Assembly: GCA_033763735.1 (NCBI GenBank)
Contig: JANRJY010000092.1
Coordinates: 1-15,436, forward strand
Source: JANRJY01 sp033763735
GTDB taxonomy: Bacteria > Bacteroidota > Bacteroidia > Cytophagales > UBA9547
DNA: 15,436 nt
Direction: 5' to 3'
Each line of letters starts with the position of its first letter. Position 1 is the first letter of the stretch. This document shows, one piece after another, positions 1 to 7,915 of the stretch. The notes below the pieces were generated by a model that was not told the DNA's origin, ran no database searches, and saw only the letters and a program-made list of their open reading frames with translations. The position numbers and the translations under genes are program-made.

Positions 1-36
1 ATCCACAAGCCCAACATCTTTTTTTGTATTATTCAT
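1..36 (-). CDS. Possible 5' end of a gene running off the left edge
   Basis: Reading leftward from an ATG at 36, the frame is open for 12 codons (M-N-N-T-K-K-D-V-G-L-V-D) to the window edge. The composition, polar and lysine-rich at the N-terminus, would fit a real start. The ATG lies only 5 bases beyond the T-run of the terminator-like hairpin at 42-76, which leaves no room for a separate promoter after that hairpin. Twelve codons are too few to identify a family, so this may be chance. Confidence 0.25.
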   Translation of the reverse strand, partial: MNNTKKDVGLVD

Positions 37-41
37 AGAAC

Positions 42-76
42 AAAAAAAGAGTATATGAAACAACTTTCATATACTC
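42..76 (-). terminator. Intrinsic terminator downstream of maeB
   Basis: A perfect 12-bp inverted repeat (49-60 and 65-76, arm GAGTATATGAAA) encloses a 4-base loop, CAAC. On the minus strand it is followed directly by seven T residues (48-42). This is the classical shape of a Rho-independent terminator for leftward transcripts arriving from maeB, whose stop codon is about 155 bases upstream. The stem is AT-rich, but the length and perfection of the pairing make chance unlikely. Confidence 0.75.
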
Positions 77-231
77 CTTTATAACAAACTGACAATCTAT
101 GACTTACAGCGAGTTTACCAACTATTTTTGACTATTATATCGAATTAAAACAATCAAAGTAAACCTTATGTATTCCATTTCAAATTTTATTAAATCAAAA
201 TTTATACTTACCTCAAAATGGTTTTTTTATT

Positions 232-2502
232 TTAACTTTTATTTTGCGCATCAACCACAGCAAAAGTTACCATGTTTATTATTTCCCTAACAGAACTACT
301 TAATTGCAAAACATGAACAGGTTTTTTGAGACCCATTAAAATCGGACCAATTGCTTCTGCTCCACCCAACTCTTGCATGAGTTTGTAAGCAATATTACCA
401 GATGCCAAATTTGGAAATATAAAAGTGTTTACATCTTTATCAACTAAATTACTAAAAGAATATTGTTCTTTTAGTAAATCATTATTTACTGCAAAATTGG
501 CTTGAATATCACCATCCACAATTAAACCAGGATGATTTTTATGCAAAATTTTCACTGCTTCACTTACTTTTGAAGGCACCTCCCCTTTGGAACTACCAAA
601 ATTGGAATATGATAACATAGCAATACGAGGAGTTATATTAAATTGCTTAACTGTGTCAGCAGTTAATATAGTAATATCTACCAATTGTTGTGTGTTAGGA
701 TCCACATTCATAGTAGTATCGGCAAAGAAATAGGGACCTCTTTTGGTCACCATTAAATATAGTCCGGCTACTCGGCTGACGCCTTCTTGAACACCTATTA
801 TGTCCAAAGCTGGTCGAATTGGTGAACTATAGTTTCGGGTTAGGCCTGAAATCATAGCATCTGCCAAGTTTTGTTCAACCATCATGGCACCAAAATAATT
901 ACGATCGCGCATTAACCTCAATGTATCAAATTGTGTAAGTCCATGGCGTTGTTGTTTTTTCCATAACAAATCACCAAATGCATGTCTTTGCGAATTGGCT
1001 TCATCCGACCAGTTGTCAATTATAGGTGTATCGCCCAAATCTATTTGATGTTCGTTAAGAATGGCTTGTATTTTTTCTTTGTTTCCTAATAAAATTGGAA
1101 TTGCAATGCCTTCATCCTTAGTAACTTGTGCTGCCTTAAGTATTTTATAATTATTGGCTTCTGCAAATACTACTCTTTTGGGATTGGTTTTTGCTTTAAC
1201 AGTAATACTTCGCATGAGTTTATTATCTTTTCCAAGTCGGTTATCAAGTTCTGTACGATAAGCCTCCCAATCAGAAATTATATATTTTGCTACCCCGCTA
1301 TCAATAGCAGCTTTTGCTACCGCAGAGCTAACTGCCGATAACAAACGATTGTCAATGGGTTTGGGAATAATGTAATCTGTGCCAAAAGTTAAGTTTTTTG
1401 AACCATAAGCCAGATTCACATAATCTGGTACAATTTCTTTTGCCAATGCAGCAATTGCCAATGTAGCTGCCAATTTCATTTCTTCATTTATACATGTAGC
1501 ACGCACATCTAAAGCACCTCTGAAAATGAACGGAAATCCCAATACATTATTCACCTGGTTCGGATGATCGCTTCTTCCGGTAGCTACTATTATATCCGGC
1601 CGGCTGGCAATAGCATCGGTATACGGTATTTCAGGATTGGGATTGGCCAATGCAAATACGATACAATTTTTTGCCATCGAACGAATCATATTTTGTGATA
1701 CAATATTTCCTTTTGATAAACCTACGAATACATCCGCGTCTTTCATGGCATCTTCTAAAGTATCTATACCTTTATAATCAGATGCAAAAAATATTTTATG
1801 TTCGTCCAAATCTGTCCTATTCTTATGAATAACTCCCTTACTGTCAAGCATAAGTATATTTTCTTTTTTAACTCCAACAGCAATATAAAGTTTGGCACAT
1901 GAACTGGCTGAAGCACCGGCACCATTCATTACCAATTTAATTTCGCTCATTTTCTTGCCTGATATTTCAACGGCATTTAACAGTGCGGCAGCAGAAATTA
2001 TTGCTGTACCATGCTGATCATCATGCATTAATGGGATGTTTAATTCGCTTTTTAATCGTCTTTCTATTTCAAAACATTCAGGCGCCTTAATGTCTTCCAA
2101 ATTGATTCCTCCAAAAGTGCCGGCTATATTTTTTACGGTATTGATAAATTCATCCACATTTTTGGTGTCCACTTCAATGTCAAACACATCGATATCTGCA
2201 AAAATTTTAAAAAGCAATCCTTTCCCTTCCATTACAGGTTTGGAAGCAAGAGAACCAATATCTCCAAGCCCCAAAACTGCGGTACCATTAGAGATAACCG
2301 CTACCAAATTCCCTTTGGCGGTATATTTGTATGCATCATCCGGATTTTCTTCTATTTCCAAACAAGGTTCTGCCACCCCGGGAGAATAAGCAAGGGTAAG
2401 GTCGCGTTGAGTGGTATATGGTTTGGTAGGAATTACTTCTATTTTACCGGGTCTACCCTGCGAGTGATAATCAAGTGCATCTTGTTTTAATGAGTTAAGC
2501 AT
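232..2502 (-). CDS. maeB: NADP-type malic enzyme with C-terminal phosphotransacetylase-like domain
   Basis: This 756-residue protein should catalyse oxidative decarboxylation of malate to pyruvate in the cytoplasm, supplying NADPH and linking the TCA cycle to pyruvate and acetyl-CoA. The N-terminal malic domain (about 15-150) has the TLAYSPGVAEPC motif with Tyr39, the MEGKG motif with Lys94, and the metal-binding acids Glu136/Asp137 and Asp161/Asp162 (DDQHGTA). The NAD(P)-binding domain (about 160-410) has the GAGAS turn at 194-198 and NPNPE near 288. From about 430 to the end follows a PTA_PTB-like domain; in MaeB enzymes this part is known to be regulatory rather than a working phosphotransacetylase. 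The length matches full MaeB. It appears monocistronic: a weak -7-like box (TACTTTCG) lies 21 bases upstream and a hairpin terminator lies downstream. Nothing is truncated. NADP rather than NAD specificity is assumed from the family and not proved by the sequence. Confidence 0.96.
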   Translation of the reverse strand: MLNSLKQDALDYHSQGRPGKIEVIPTKPYTTQRDLTLAYSPGVAEPCLEIEENPDDAYKYTAKGNLVAVISNGTAVLGLGDIGSLASKPVMEGKGLLFKIFADIDVFDIEVDTKNVDEFINTVKNIAGTFGGINLEDIKAPECFEIERRLKSELNIPLMHDDQHGTAIISAAALLNAVEISGKKMSEIKLVMNGAGASASSCAKLYIAVGVKKENILMLDSKGVIHKNRTDLDEHKIFFASDYKGIDTLEDAMKDADVFVGLSKGNIVSQNMIRSMAKNCIVFALANPNPEIPYTDAIASRPDIIVATGRSDHPNQVNNVLGFPFIFRGALDVRATCINEEMKLAATLAIAALAKEIVPDYVNLAYGSKNLTFGTDYIIPKPIDNRLLSAVSSAVAKAAIDSGVAKYIISDWEAYRTELDNRLGKDNKLMRSITVKAKTNPKRVVFAEANNYKILKAAQVTKDEGIAIPILLGNKEKIQAILNEHQIDLGDTPIIDNWSDEANSQRHAFGDLLWKKQQRHGLTQFDTLRLMRDRNYFGAMMVEQNLADAMISGLTRNYSSPIRPALDIIGVQEGVSRVAGLYLMVTKRGPYFFADTTMNVDPNTQQLVDITILTADTVKQFNITPRIAMLSYSNFGSSKGEVPSKVSEAVKILHKNHPGLIVDGDIQANFAVNNDLLKEQYSFSNLVDKDVNTFIFPNLASGNIAYKLMQELGGAEAIGPILMGLKKPVHVLQLSSSVREIINMVTFAVVDAQNKS

Positions 2503-2522
2503 AAATGTGGCTTTTAAAGTGA

Positions 2523-2530
2523 CGAAAGTA
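2523..2530 (-). promoter_or_regulatory. Weak -7-like element upstream of maeB
   Basis: On the minus strand the box reads TACTTTCG, one mismatch from the Bacteroidota -7 consensus TAnnTTTG. It sits 20 bases before the maeB ATG, which would give a short leader. No convincing -33 element was found, and in AT-rich DNA such boxes arise by chance. Confidence 0.25.
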
Positions 2531-2670
2531 TGTCATAAAAAGGGAAATTAATAATGATTACCCTGATCGAGTTAAAGTTTAACAATAAATATTTAGTATA
2601 AAACTGAAAATGTAAAATCGATAAAGAATATCTAGCGTTTTAAAGCATATTTAATCCTCGAAAAGATTAA

Positions 2671-3525
2671 CTACTTTTTGAATGTGTAACAAATCACAGT
2701 ATTTGCAAAAAAAGTAGGTACAAATAATAAATTTTGATCACCGATTACCCATATATCAGCACTACTTTTGTTTTCTTTAATGGTAGACTTAACCAATTCT
2801 GAATTGCCATCTTTAACAAAGAATATTTCGCCAAACCAATTGCTAGCAAACCATTCTGAATCAGAAATAGCCGCAAGTCCATCACCTGATGGAATCCCTT
2901 TTCCTATAGAATTTATTTTTTTTGATTTATAATCTACAGAATAAATATTGCGGGTTTCCATATCAAGAATCAACAAATCATTTTTGCGTGCCAATGCACC
3001 ATTGGGTTTCATAAATGGTAAACCTTCCACAAAAACTTGAGCAGTTTTGCCATCATACATATATATTTTGGCTAATCCGGTATCTGTAATATATACGTTA
3101 CCTTTTTCATCTATCGAAATATCATTCAAAAATGCTGCGCCCGTTATACTTATTTTTGATTCTATTACTCCTTTGGCAATATCAATAATTACTACTTCAG
3201 TCAAATCTGATACATAAAGTTTGTTGTTAAATATACCCATTCCTTTAGGTGCATGCAGGCCTTTTACCCAGTTGAGGTTTTGAATTTTGCCATCAATATT
3301 TAATACCGAAATAAAACCATTAGTATCCCTGTCGGCAGGCTTGCCATTAATGTTGGAAACATATAACACCTTATTCTTTGTGTCATAAATTACTGATTCG
3401 GGAACTTTAAGAACAGGTTCTGTTTCCCATTTTTGGGTAAATTGGATTGAAGGGCTTTGGGCAAATACGGAACATGAAAATACAAATAGAGTAAAAATGA
3501 CTTTAAAATAGTTAAACGGCTGCAT
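2671..3525 (-). CDS. Secreted SMP-30/gluconolactonase-like beta-propeller protein
   Basis: This 284-residue protein starts with a typical Sec signal peptide: Phe/Lys-containing n-region, hydrophobic stretch at about 8-20, and a likely cleavage after the FA of VFAQ near residue 22. The rest is a run of short beta-strand repeats of the NHL/SMP-30 kind. Recurring elements are K-x-LYVS-N/D, GNVYITDTG, and a PNGALARKNDLLILD stretch with the aromatic and Asp spacing of propeller blades. It is therefore expected to be an exported or periplasmic six-bladed beta-propeller. SMP-30 family members include lactonases that need divalent metal, but I cannot confirm the metal ligands here, so enzymatic activity is open. 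It is divergent from the pspC gene, with an 84-bp gap, and lies 168 bp upstream of maeB. A 6-bp inverted repeat follows its stop (2651-2670) without a T-run, so it is not a convincing terminator. Confidence 0.72.
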   Translation of the reverse strand: MQPFNYFKVIFTLFVFSCSVFAQSPSIQFTQKWETEPVLKVPESVIYDTKNKVLYVSNINGKPADRDTNGFISVLNIDGKIQNLNWVKGLHAPKGMGIFNNKLYVSDLTEVVIIDIAKGVIESKISITGAAFLNDISIDEKGNVYITDTGLAKIYMYDGKTAQVFVEGLPFMKPNGALARKNDLLILDMETRNIYSVDYKSKKINSIGKGIPSGDGLAAISDSEWFASNWFGEIFFVKDGNSELVKSTIKENKSSADIWVIGDQNLLFVPTFFANTVICYTFKK

Positions 3526-3584
3526 AATTGAGTTAGTTTAAAAAGATTTATTGAGTAAAAATAACAATAAGAATGAAAGCCTTA

Positions 3585-3592
3585 TAATTTTG
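3585..3592 (+). promoter_or_regulatory. -7 element (TAATTTTG) for the pspC operon
   Basis: The box is a perfect match to the Bacteroidota -7 consensus TAnnTTTG and lies 17 bases before the pspC ATG. A start site around 3597-3599 would leave a leader of about 12 bases. No clear -33 TTG/TTTG at the normal spacing was found, so support rests on the box and its position in the short divergent gap. Confidence 0.4.
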
Positions 3593-3609
3593 GGAATTAA
3601 ATTGTTGTT

Positions 3610-5088
3610 ATGCAAAAAGTATTAAGCATCCATTTGGCAAATCAGGTTTTTCAGATTGAATCAGATGGATACGATTATTTGAAAAGATTTTTTGATAGAT
3701 ATAAATCAGAAATTTCGTCAGACCCATTTAAAATCGCTTCAATTGAGTCTTCAATTGCCAATTATTTTATTGCAACACAAAAAACTGTATTTTTTTTATC
3801 AGATGCTATAACTGCAGTAGAGCAACTGCATATTAAATTCACAACTAATTCTTTCTTTGCGAAACGACTTTTCAGAGATGGAGAAGGGCGAATGTTAGGC
3901 GGTGTTAGTGGTGGCATAGCAGATTTTTTTGGAATTGACAAATGGATTATCCGTGTGGTTTTTCTTATGATGTTATTTTTTGGTGGGTTTGGAGTGTTAA
4001 TTTATATTATTCTTTGGATAGCAGTTCCTAAGGCAATAACCATTGAGGAAAAAAATCAGATGAAAGGCAATCCATTAGACTTGGATGCATTTGAAAAAGA
4101 CATTAGAAACTCTGTAGATGGATTCGTGGAATCCAATAACATTAAAGACAAAGCAAAGCAAGTGGCAAAAAGAACAGGCTACTTTTTTGGGAATGTGGTT
4201 GTAGGCATCTTTATGTTTGTTATTAAAATAATAGGTTTGTTAATTTTAATAATTTCTGTCCCTTTAATAATAGCCTTACTTTTTGTTTATGGTATGTCTG
4301 AAGAATTTGTTTCGATGTTATTGGATAATGATGTAGATATTATGATCGCCAAGTGGGGAATTGTATTACTAATAGGTTTACCCATAATAGGATTAATCCT
4401 AGCTGGAATCAATATGGTGTGGATCAGGCAAAAAACTTTTAAATTTTTGATTTTCCTAATTCCAATATTTTGGGTTTTAGCTTTGGCATTTACATGCTTT
4501 GCTGCATTTAGAATATATCCGGAATTTAAAGAAATATATTACTCTAAAACAGAAGTTCCTTTACAAGTACAAGGAAACAAATTATATATTGAAATTGCAG
4601 AATTAATTAATGATGAAAGTCCAAGAAAAATTGAAATAATGGATAATAAATTTGGGTTTATGATAACGGATAGTGGTTTGTATATTCGTAGTGTTGCCAT
4701 TGAACTTAAAAAATCACCAGATAATAAATTTCATGCGTTTTATGTACCCTCAACTTTTGGTAGTTCGGATGAAAGAAAATCAAGAAAAGAATTAGATAAA
4801 ATATCCTATTCTTTTCAAGTAAATAATGATGCTTGGCTGGTGCAACCATTTATAAAAATACCCAGAAACATTAATTGGAGAGCACAAAAGGTTACGTTGA
4901 TCTTAATGATTCCGGTCGGGAAGCAAGTTCAGTTACCCAATTTGCAAACAAATTACATAGATGTAAACGCAGATATTTTCAAAGAAGAGGAAGATTCAGA
5001 TTATTTTAATGATAAAAACCAAAAATATAGCAATAAAACACTTGAAATGACTTCGAATGGGTTGATTTGCACAGATTGTAACTATTAA
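3610..5088 (+). CDS. PspC-domain envelope-stress membrane protein
   Basis: This 492-residue inner-membrane protein has a central PspC domain at about 84-142 (KRLFRDGEGRMLGGVSGGIA, then a membrane segment ending ILWIAVPKA). PspC family members sense or respond to envelope stress; in enterobacteria PspC works with PspA and PspB. Residues 1-80 form a soluble region of the kind found ahead of PspC in Bacteroidota homologues. Further hydrophobic segments lie at about 193-228, 250-270 and 278-302. The last 190 residues are soluble and probably outside the cytoplasmic membrane, and end in a Cys-rich tail (CTDCNY). Neither pspA nor the PadR-type regulator gene that often accompanies Bacteroidota homologues is next to it. 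It is the first gene of a tight operon: 12 bases separate it from the sialate O-acetylesterase. A -7 box lies just upstream. The family call is firm; the exact role is inferred. Confidence 0.85.
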   Translation: MQKVLSIHLANQVFQIESDGYDYLKRFFDRYKSEISSDPFKIASIESSIANYFIATQKTVFFLSDAITAVEQLHIKFTTNSFFAKRLFRDGEGRMLGGVSGGIADFFGIDKWIIRVVFLMMLFFGGFGVLIYIILWIAVPKAITIEEKNQMKGNPLDLDAFEKDIRNSVDGFVESNNIKDKAKQVAKRTGYFFGNVVVGIFMFVIKIIGLLILIISVPLIIALLFVYGMSEEFVSMLLDNDVDIMIAKWGIVLLIGLPIIGLILAGINMVWIRQKTFKFLIFLIPIFWVLALAFTCFAAFRIYPEFKEIYYSKTEVPLQVQGNKLYIEIAELINDESPRKIEIMDNKFGFMITDSGLYIRSVAIELKKSPDNKFHAFYVPSTFGSSDERKSRKELDKISYSFQVNNDAWLVQPFIKIPRNINWRAQKVTLILMIPVGKQVQLPNLQTNYIDVNADIFKEEEDSDYFNDKNQKYSNKTLEMTSNGLICTDCNY

Positions 5089-5100
5089 TTTAAATAAATA

Positions 5101-7080
5101 ATGAATAAATTTAATATTGTCCTTGCCACATTTTTGATTTCATTACAATCATTTTCTGAAATTAAACTTGGCGGAATTTTCAGCAGTCATATGGTATTCC
5201 AGAGAGGTTATCCACCAAAAATATGGGGAAAGGCAAATCCCGGGGAACAATTAAAATTAAAATTCAATAATAAAAAATATGAAACTACCGCAGGTAACGA
5301 TAGTAATTGGGTTATTGGAATGGCAGAAGCAAATACCGGTGGACCTTATACTATTGAAATTGAAGGAACAAAAAACAATATTCTTCTTACGGATATAATG
5401 GTAGGAGATGTATGGGTATGCAGTGGACAATCGAATATGGAGTGGCCATTAAAAGGATGCAAAGGCAGATATGACACTTTATTGCGAAGAACCAATAACA
5501 ATAATATCAGATTAATTAAGGTGCCAAATACAACTAGTTCATTTCCTTTAAACGATATAAAGCAAAATAATGGTTGGCAAACTGCTAAATATCCCGAAAT
5601 TATGGATTTTTCGGCCGTTGCATATTTTTTTGGAGTTGAGATTTCGACCGCAGCTAATGTTCCGATTGGACTTATCTCCACAAACTGGGGAGGATCACCG
5701 GCCGAAGTATGGATGAGTGCTTCTGCGCTTGCTTCGTTTCCTGAAATCCAATCAGGTTATCAAGAAAAACAAAATGATTTTAGCGAAAGAAAACAAAAAC
5801 AAAAATTCAGAGATGAGAACTTAAACAAATGGATACAAACAGTGATTAATAATGATAGTATATATCAACAGCTCAAAGCCGATAATTTTGATTTAAAAAT
5901 TTCCGAAAACTGGAAAATTACAACCATTCCGGGCATGATTGATAAGTTAGGTTTACAAAATTTTGATGGAATTGTTTGGTATCAATTTGAATTTGAAATT
6001 GATGAAAATGTTCAAAAAAATGGCGGAAATATATTTTTCGGCAAAATTGATGATGCCGATATGGTTTGGGTAAATGGTGTAAGCGTAGGTGGTAAAAACT
6101 TTCCGGATAGCTTGAGAAAATACAAAATCACACCTACAATACTAAAAAAAGGTAGAAATATTGTGCATTTAAGACTATTGGATTGGGGAGGAAATGGTGG
6201 ATTTAGTTCTGATAGTATTTATTTTGAAAGTAATAATACAAGAATTAGTATTAACGGTGCTACAAAATATATTGCCTCTGTTAGTTTTAAATCAATTCCT
6301 GAATACACTGAACCTGATTGGGGTGTATTGTATCAACCATGGTCGCCGTCAGGATTATATAATGCAATGATTTATCCATTGTTAAAGTTTCCAATTAAAG
6401 GTGCAATTTGGTATCAAGGTGAAGGTAATGCCGGAAGGGCTTATCAATACAGAAAATTATTCCCATCACTTATCAACGATTGGAGATCTTCCTGGAAACA
6501 AGGCAATTTTCCTTTCATTTATGTACAACTGGCTAATTTTTTGGAACCTAATAAATTCCCAAAAACAGATCCCTGGCCTGAGTTACGTGAGGCACAATCC
6601 ATGGCATTGAGCCTTCCTAACACGGCAATGGCTGTTGCTATTGACTTAGGAGAAGAAAAAGATATTCACCCGGCTAACAAATTGGATGTTGGAAAAAGAC
6701 TTGGAATTGCCGCCAAAAAAGTTGCATATAACCAAAAAATTGTCCATTCAGGACCTATGTACAAAAACATAAAAATAGAAAACAATAAAATAAGGGTAAT
6801 ATTTGAAACATATGGAAGTCAACTTGTTGCAAAAGGTAAAGAACTGGAAGAATTTGAAATTGCCGGGGCCGACCAAAAATTTTATTATGCCAAAGCAAAA
6901 ATTGAAGGCAACACAATAGTATTAAGTAACCCCAAAGTAACCCTGCCAGTTGCTGTTCGTTATGCTTGGTCTAATAACCCTTCCAAAGCTAACTTATATA
7001 ATAAAGAAGGATTACCAGCCTCTCCATTCCGTACCGACAAATGGAAAGGAATTACTGAAGGGGTTGTAAAAATCGATTGA
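5101..7080 (+). CDS. Secreted sialate O-acetylesterase with an inserted jelly-roll domain
   Basis: This 659-residue SGNH-type esterase is predicted to remove O-acetyl groups from sialic acids or other acetylated sugars outside the cytoplasm. A signal peptide covers about residues 1-19 (hydrophobic NIVLATFLISLQSF). The SASA-family nucleophile motif is WVCSGQSNMEW, with Ser111. The conserved WYQGEGN block lies at 437-443, and a late catalytic D-x-H, Asp521 and His523 (KDIHPANK), completes the expected triad. Between the two halves, about residues 245-385 (IVWYQFEFEID, DDADMVWVNGVSVGG, GRNIVHLRLLDWGGNGG) resemble the galactose-binding-like jelly roll of glycoside hydrolases, an insertion known in this family. 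All active-site motifs are intact. It follows pspC by 12 bases and precedes the glycosyltransferase-like gene by 3 bases, so the three are probably co-transcribed. The natural substrate could be a plant xylan or pectin acetyl ester rather than sialate. Confidence 0.9.
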   Translation: MNKFNIVLATFLISLQSFSEIKLGGIFSSHMVFQRGYPPKIWGKANPGEQLKLKFNNKKYETTAGNDSNWVIGMAEANTGGPYTIEIEGTKNNILLTDIMVGDVWVCSGQSNMEWPLKGCKGRYDTLLRRTNNNNIRLIKVPNTTSSFPLNDIKQNNGWQTAKYPEIMDFSAVAYFFGVEISTAANVPIGLISTNWGGSPAEVWMSASALASFPEIQSGYQEKQNDFSERKQKQKFRDENLNKWIQTVINNDSIYQQLKADNFDLKISENWKITTIPGMIDKLGLQNFDGIVWYQFEFEIDENVQKNGGNIFFGKIDDADMVWVNGVSVGGKNFPDSLRKYKITPTILKKGRNIVHLRLLDWGGNGGFSSDSIYFESNNTRISINGATKYIASVSFKSIPEYTEPDWGVLYQPWSPSGLYNAMIYPLLKFPIKGAIWYQGEGNAGRAYQYRKLFPSLINDWRSSWKQGNFPFIYVQLANFLEPNKFPKTDPWPELREAQSMALSLPNTAMAVAIDLGEEKDIHPANKLDVGKRLGIAAKKVAYNQKIVHSGPMYKNIKIENNKIRVIFETYGSQLVAKGKELEEFEIAGADQKFYYAKAKIEGNTIVLSNPKVTLPVAVRYAWSNNPSKANLYNKEGLPASPFRTDKWKGITEGVVKID

Positions 7081-7083
7081 CGA

Positions 7084-7911
7084 ATGAAGCTTGGAATTGT
7101 AGTACATACTTGCGATAAATATGAACTGCTTTTTCAAGGATTCTTTTACTTTTTTGAAAAGAATTTCGGGTATTCAAGTGATTTCGATTATTATTTTGTT
7201 ACAGAAAAAATAGAAATCAATCACACTTATTTTAAATCGATAAAAACAAGTAATGGAATGTGGTCCACAAGATTAAAAATAGCATTGAACCAAATTCCAA
7301 ATAGCCATATCCTTTATTTACAAGAAGATATGTGGATTTATAAATTAGTTAACAAAAAATTTTTTAATAGAGCTTTTCTATATGCATTTGACCACAAAAT
7401 ACCCTTATTGAAATTACATAAAGATGAAACAAACTATGTGGTTTTATATAGCAAAGATACAATTGATAATATTCCATTATATGTACTTAATAACCAAAAA
7501 TCCAAATATCTATGTTGTCATCAACCATCAATATGGCAAAAAAGTTTTATTGAAACTTTAATAAATGTTCCTGAAGGTCCTTCTACTAACGAGATAAGGA
7601 ACTCAAAGATGCTATCCAAATCAAACTTAATAATTGGTCAAATGCCTTATTTTAAAGATTTTGAAATAGCTTTTACACAACCTGATGACTTTCATTCATT
7701 TTATTTCGGTGTAACTAACAGGGGATATTTTTCATATACAGCACAAATGTTTTTTGATCAGCTAAAAGCAGACTCATTACTTAGTCAGTATGCTGAAAAA
7801 TTAGAAAATTATTTAAACAATGAAATTAACGTTTCGGGATTAAAAAAATCAAAAAGAAATATATTTCAAAGAATTATAAATAAAATTAAAGATAAAATGG
7901 GATTTGTATAA
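7084..7911 (+). CDS. Glycosyltransferase-like protein of unassigned family
   Basis: This 275-residue cytoplasmic protein starts only 3 bases after the esterase stop, so it is almost certainly translated from the same mRNA. The N-terminus, KLGIVVHTCDKYELLFQGFFYFF, resembles the first strand of GT-A-like sugar transferases that begin with an I-x-V-x-T-C-D-K-Y pattern. Residues 63-86 (RLKIALNQIPNSHILYLQEDMWIYK) look like the strand carrying the acidic metal or nucleotide-sugar site, here Gln-Glu81-Asp82 rather than a textbook DxD. The last 25 residues are strongly basic and could form an amphipathic helix that holds the protein at the membrane. No signal peptide or membrane segment is visible. 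I do not recognise a precise family or sugar specificity; the glycosyltransferase call rests on these patterns and on its neighbours. Confidence 0.55.
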   Translation: MKLGIVVHTCDKYELLFQGFFYFFEKNFGYSSDFDYYFVTEKIEINHTYFKSIKTSNGMWSTRLKIALNQIPNSHILYLQEDMWIYKLVNKKFFNRAFLYAFDHKIPLLKLHKDETNYVVLYSKDTIDNIPLYVLNNQKSKYLCCHQPSIWQKSFIETLINVPEGPSTNEIRNSKMLSKSNLIIGQMPYFKDFEIAFTQPDDFHSFYFGVTNRGYFSYTAQMFFDQLKADSLLSQYAEKLENYLNNEINVSGLKKSKRNIFQRIINKIKDKMGFV

Positions 7912-7915
7912 ACTT

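Noticed and set aside
1126..2389. Several plus-strand open frames of 60-117 codons lying across maeB.
   Set aside because: They lie antisense to a fully supported gene, show no family motifs and have biased, low-information compositions.
2571..2583. Palindrome GTTAAAGTTTAAC between maeB and the beta-propeller gene, a possible operator.
   Set aside because: It is made only of short AT-rich arms, lies about 70 bases from the maeB start and has no second copy; such palindromes are frequent at this base composition.
2651..2670. Inverted repeat TTAATC/GATTAA right after the beta-propeller gene, a possible terminator.
   Set aside because: The stem is only 6 bp, AT-rich, and is not followed by a T-run on the minus strand.
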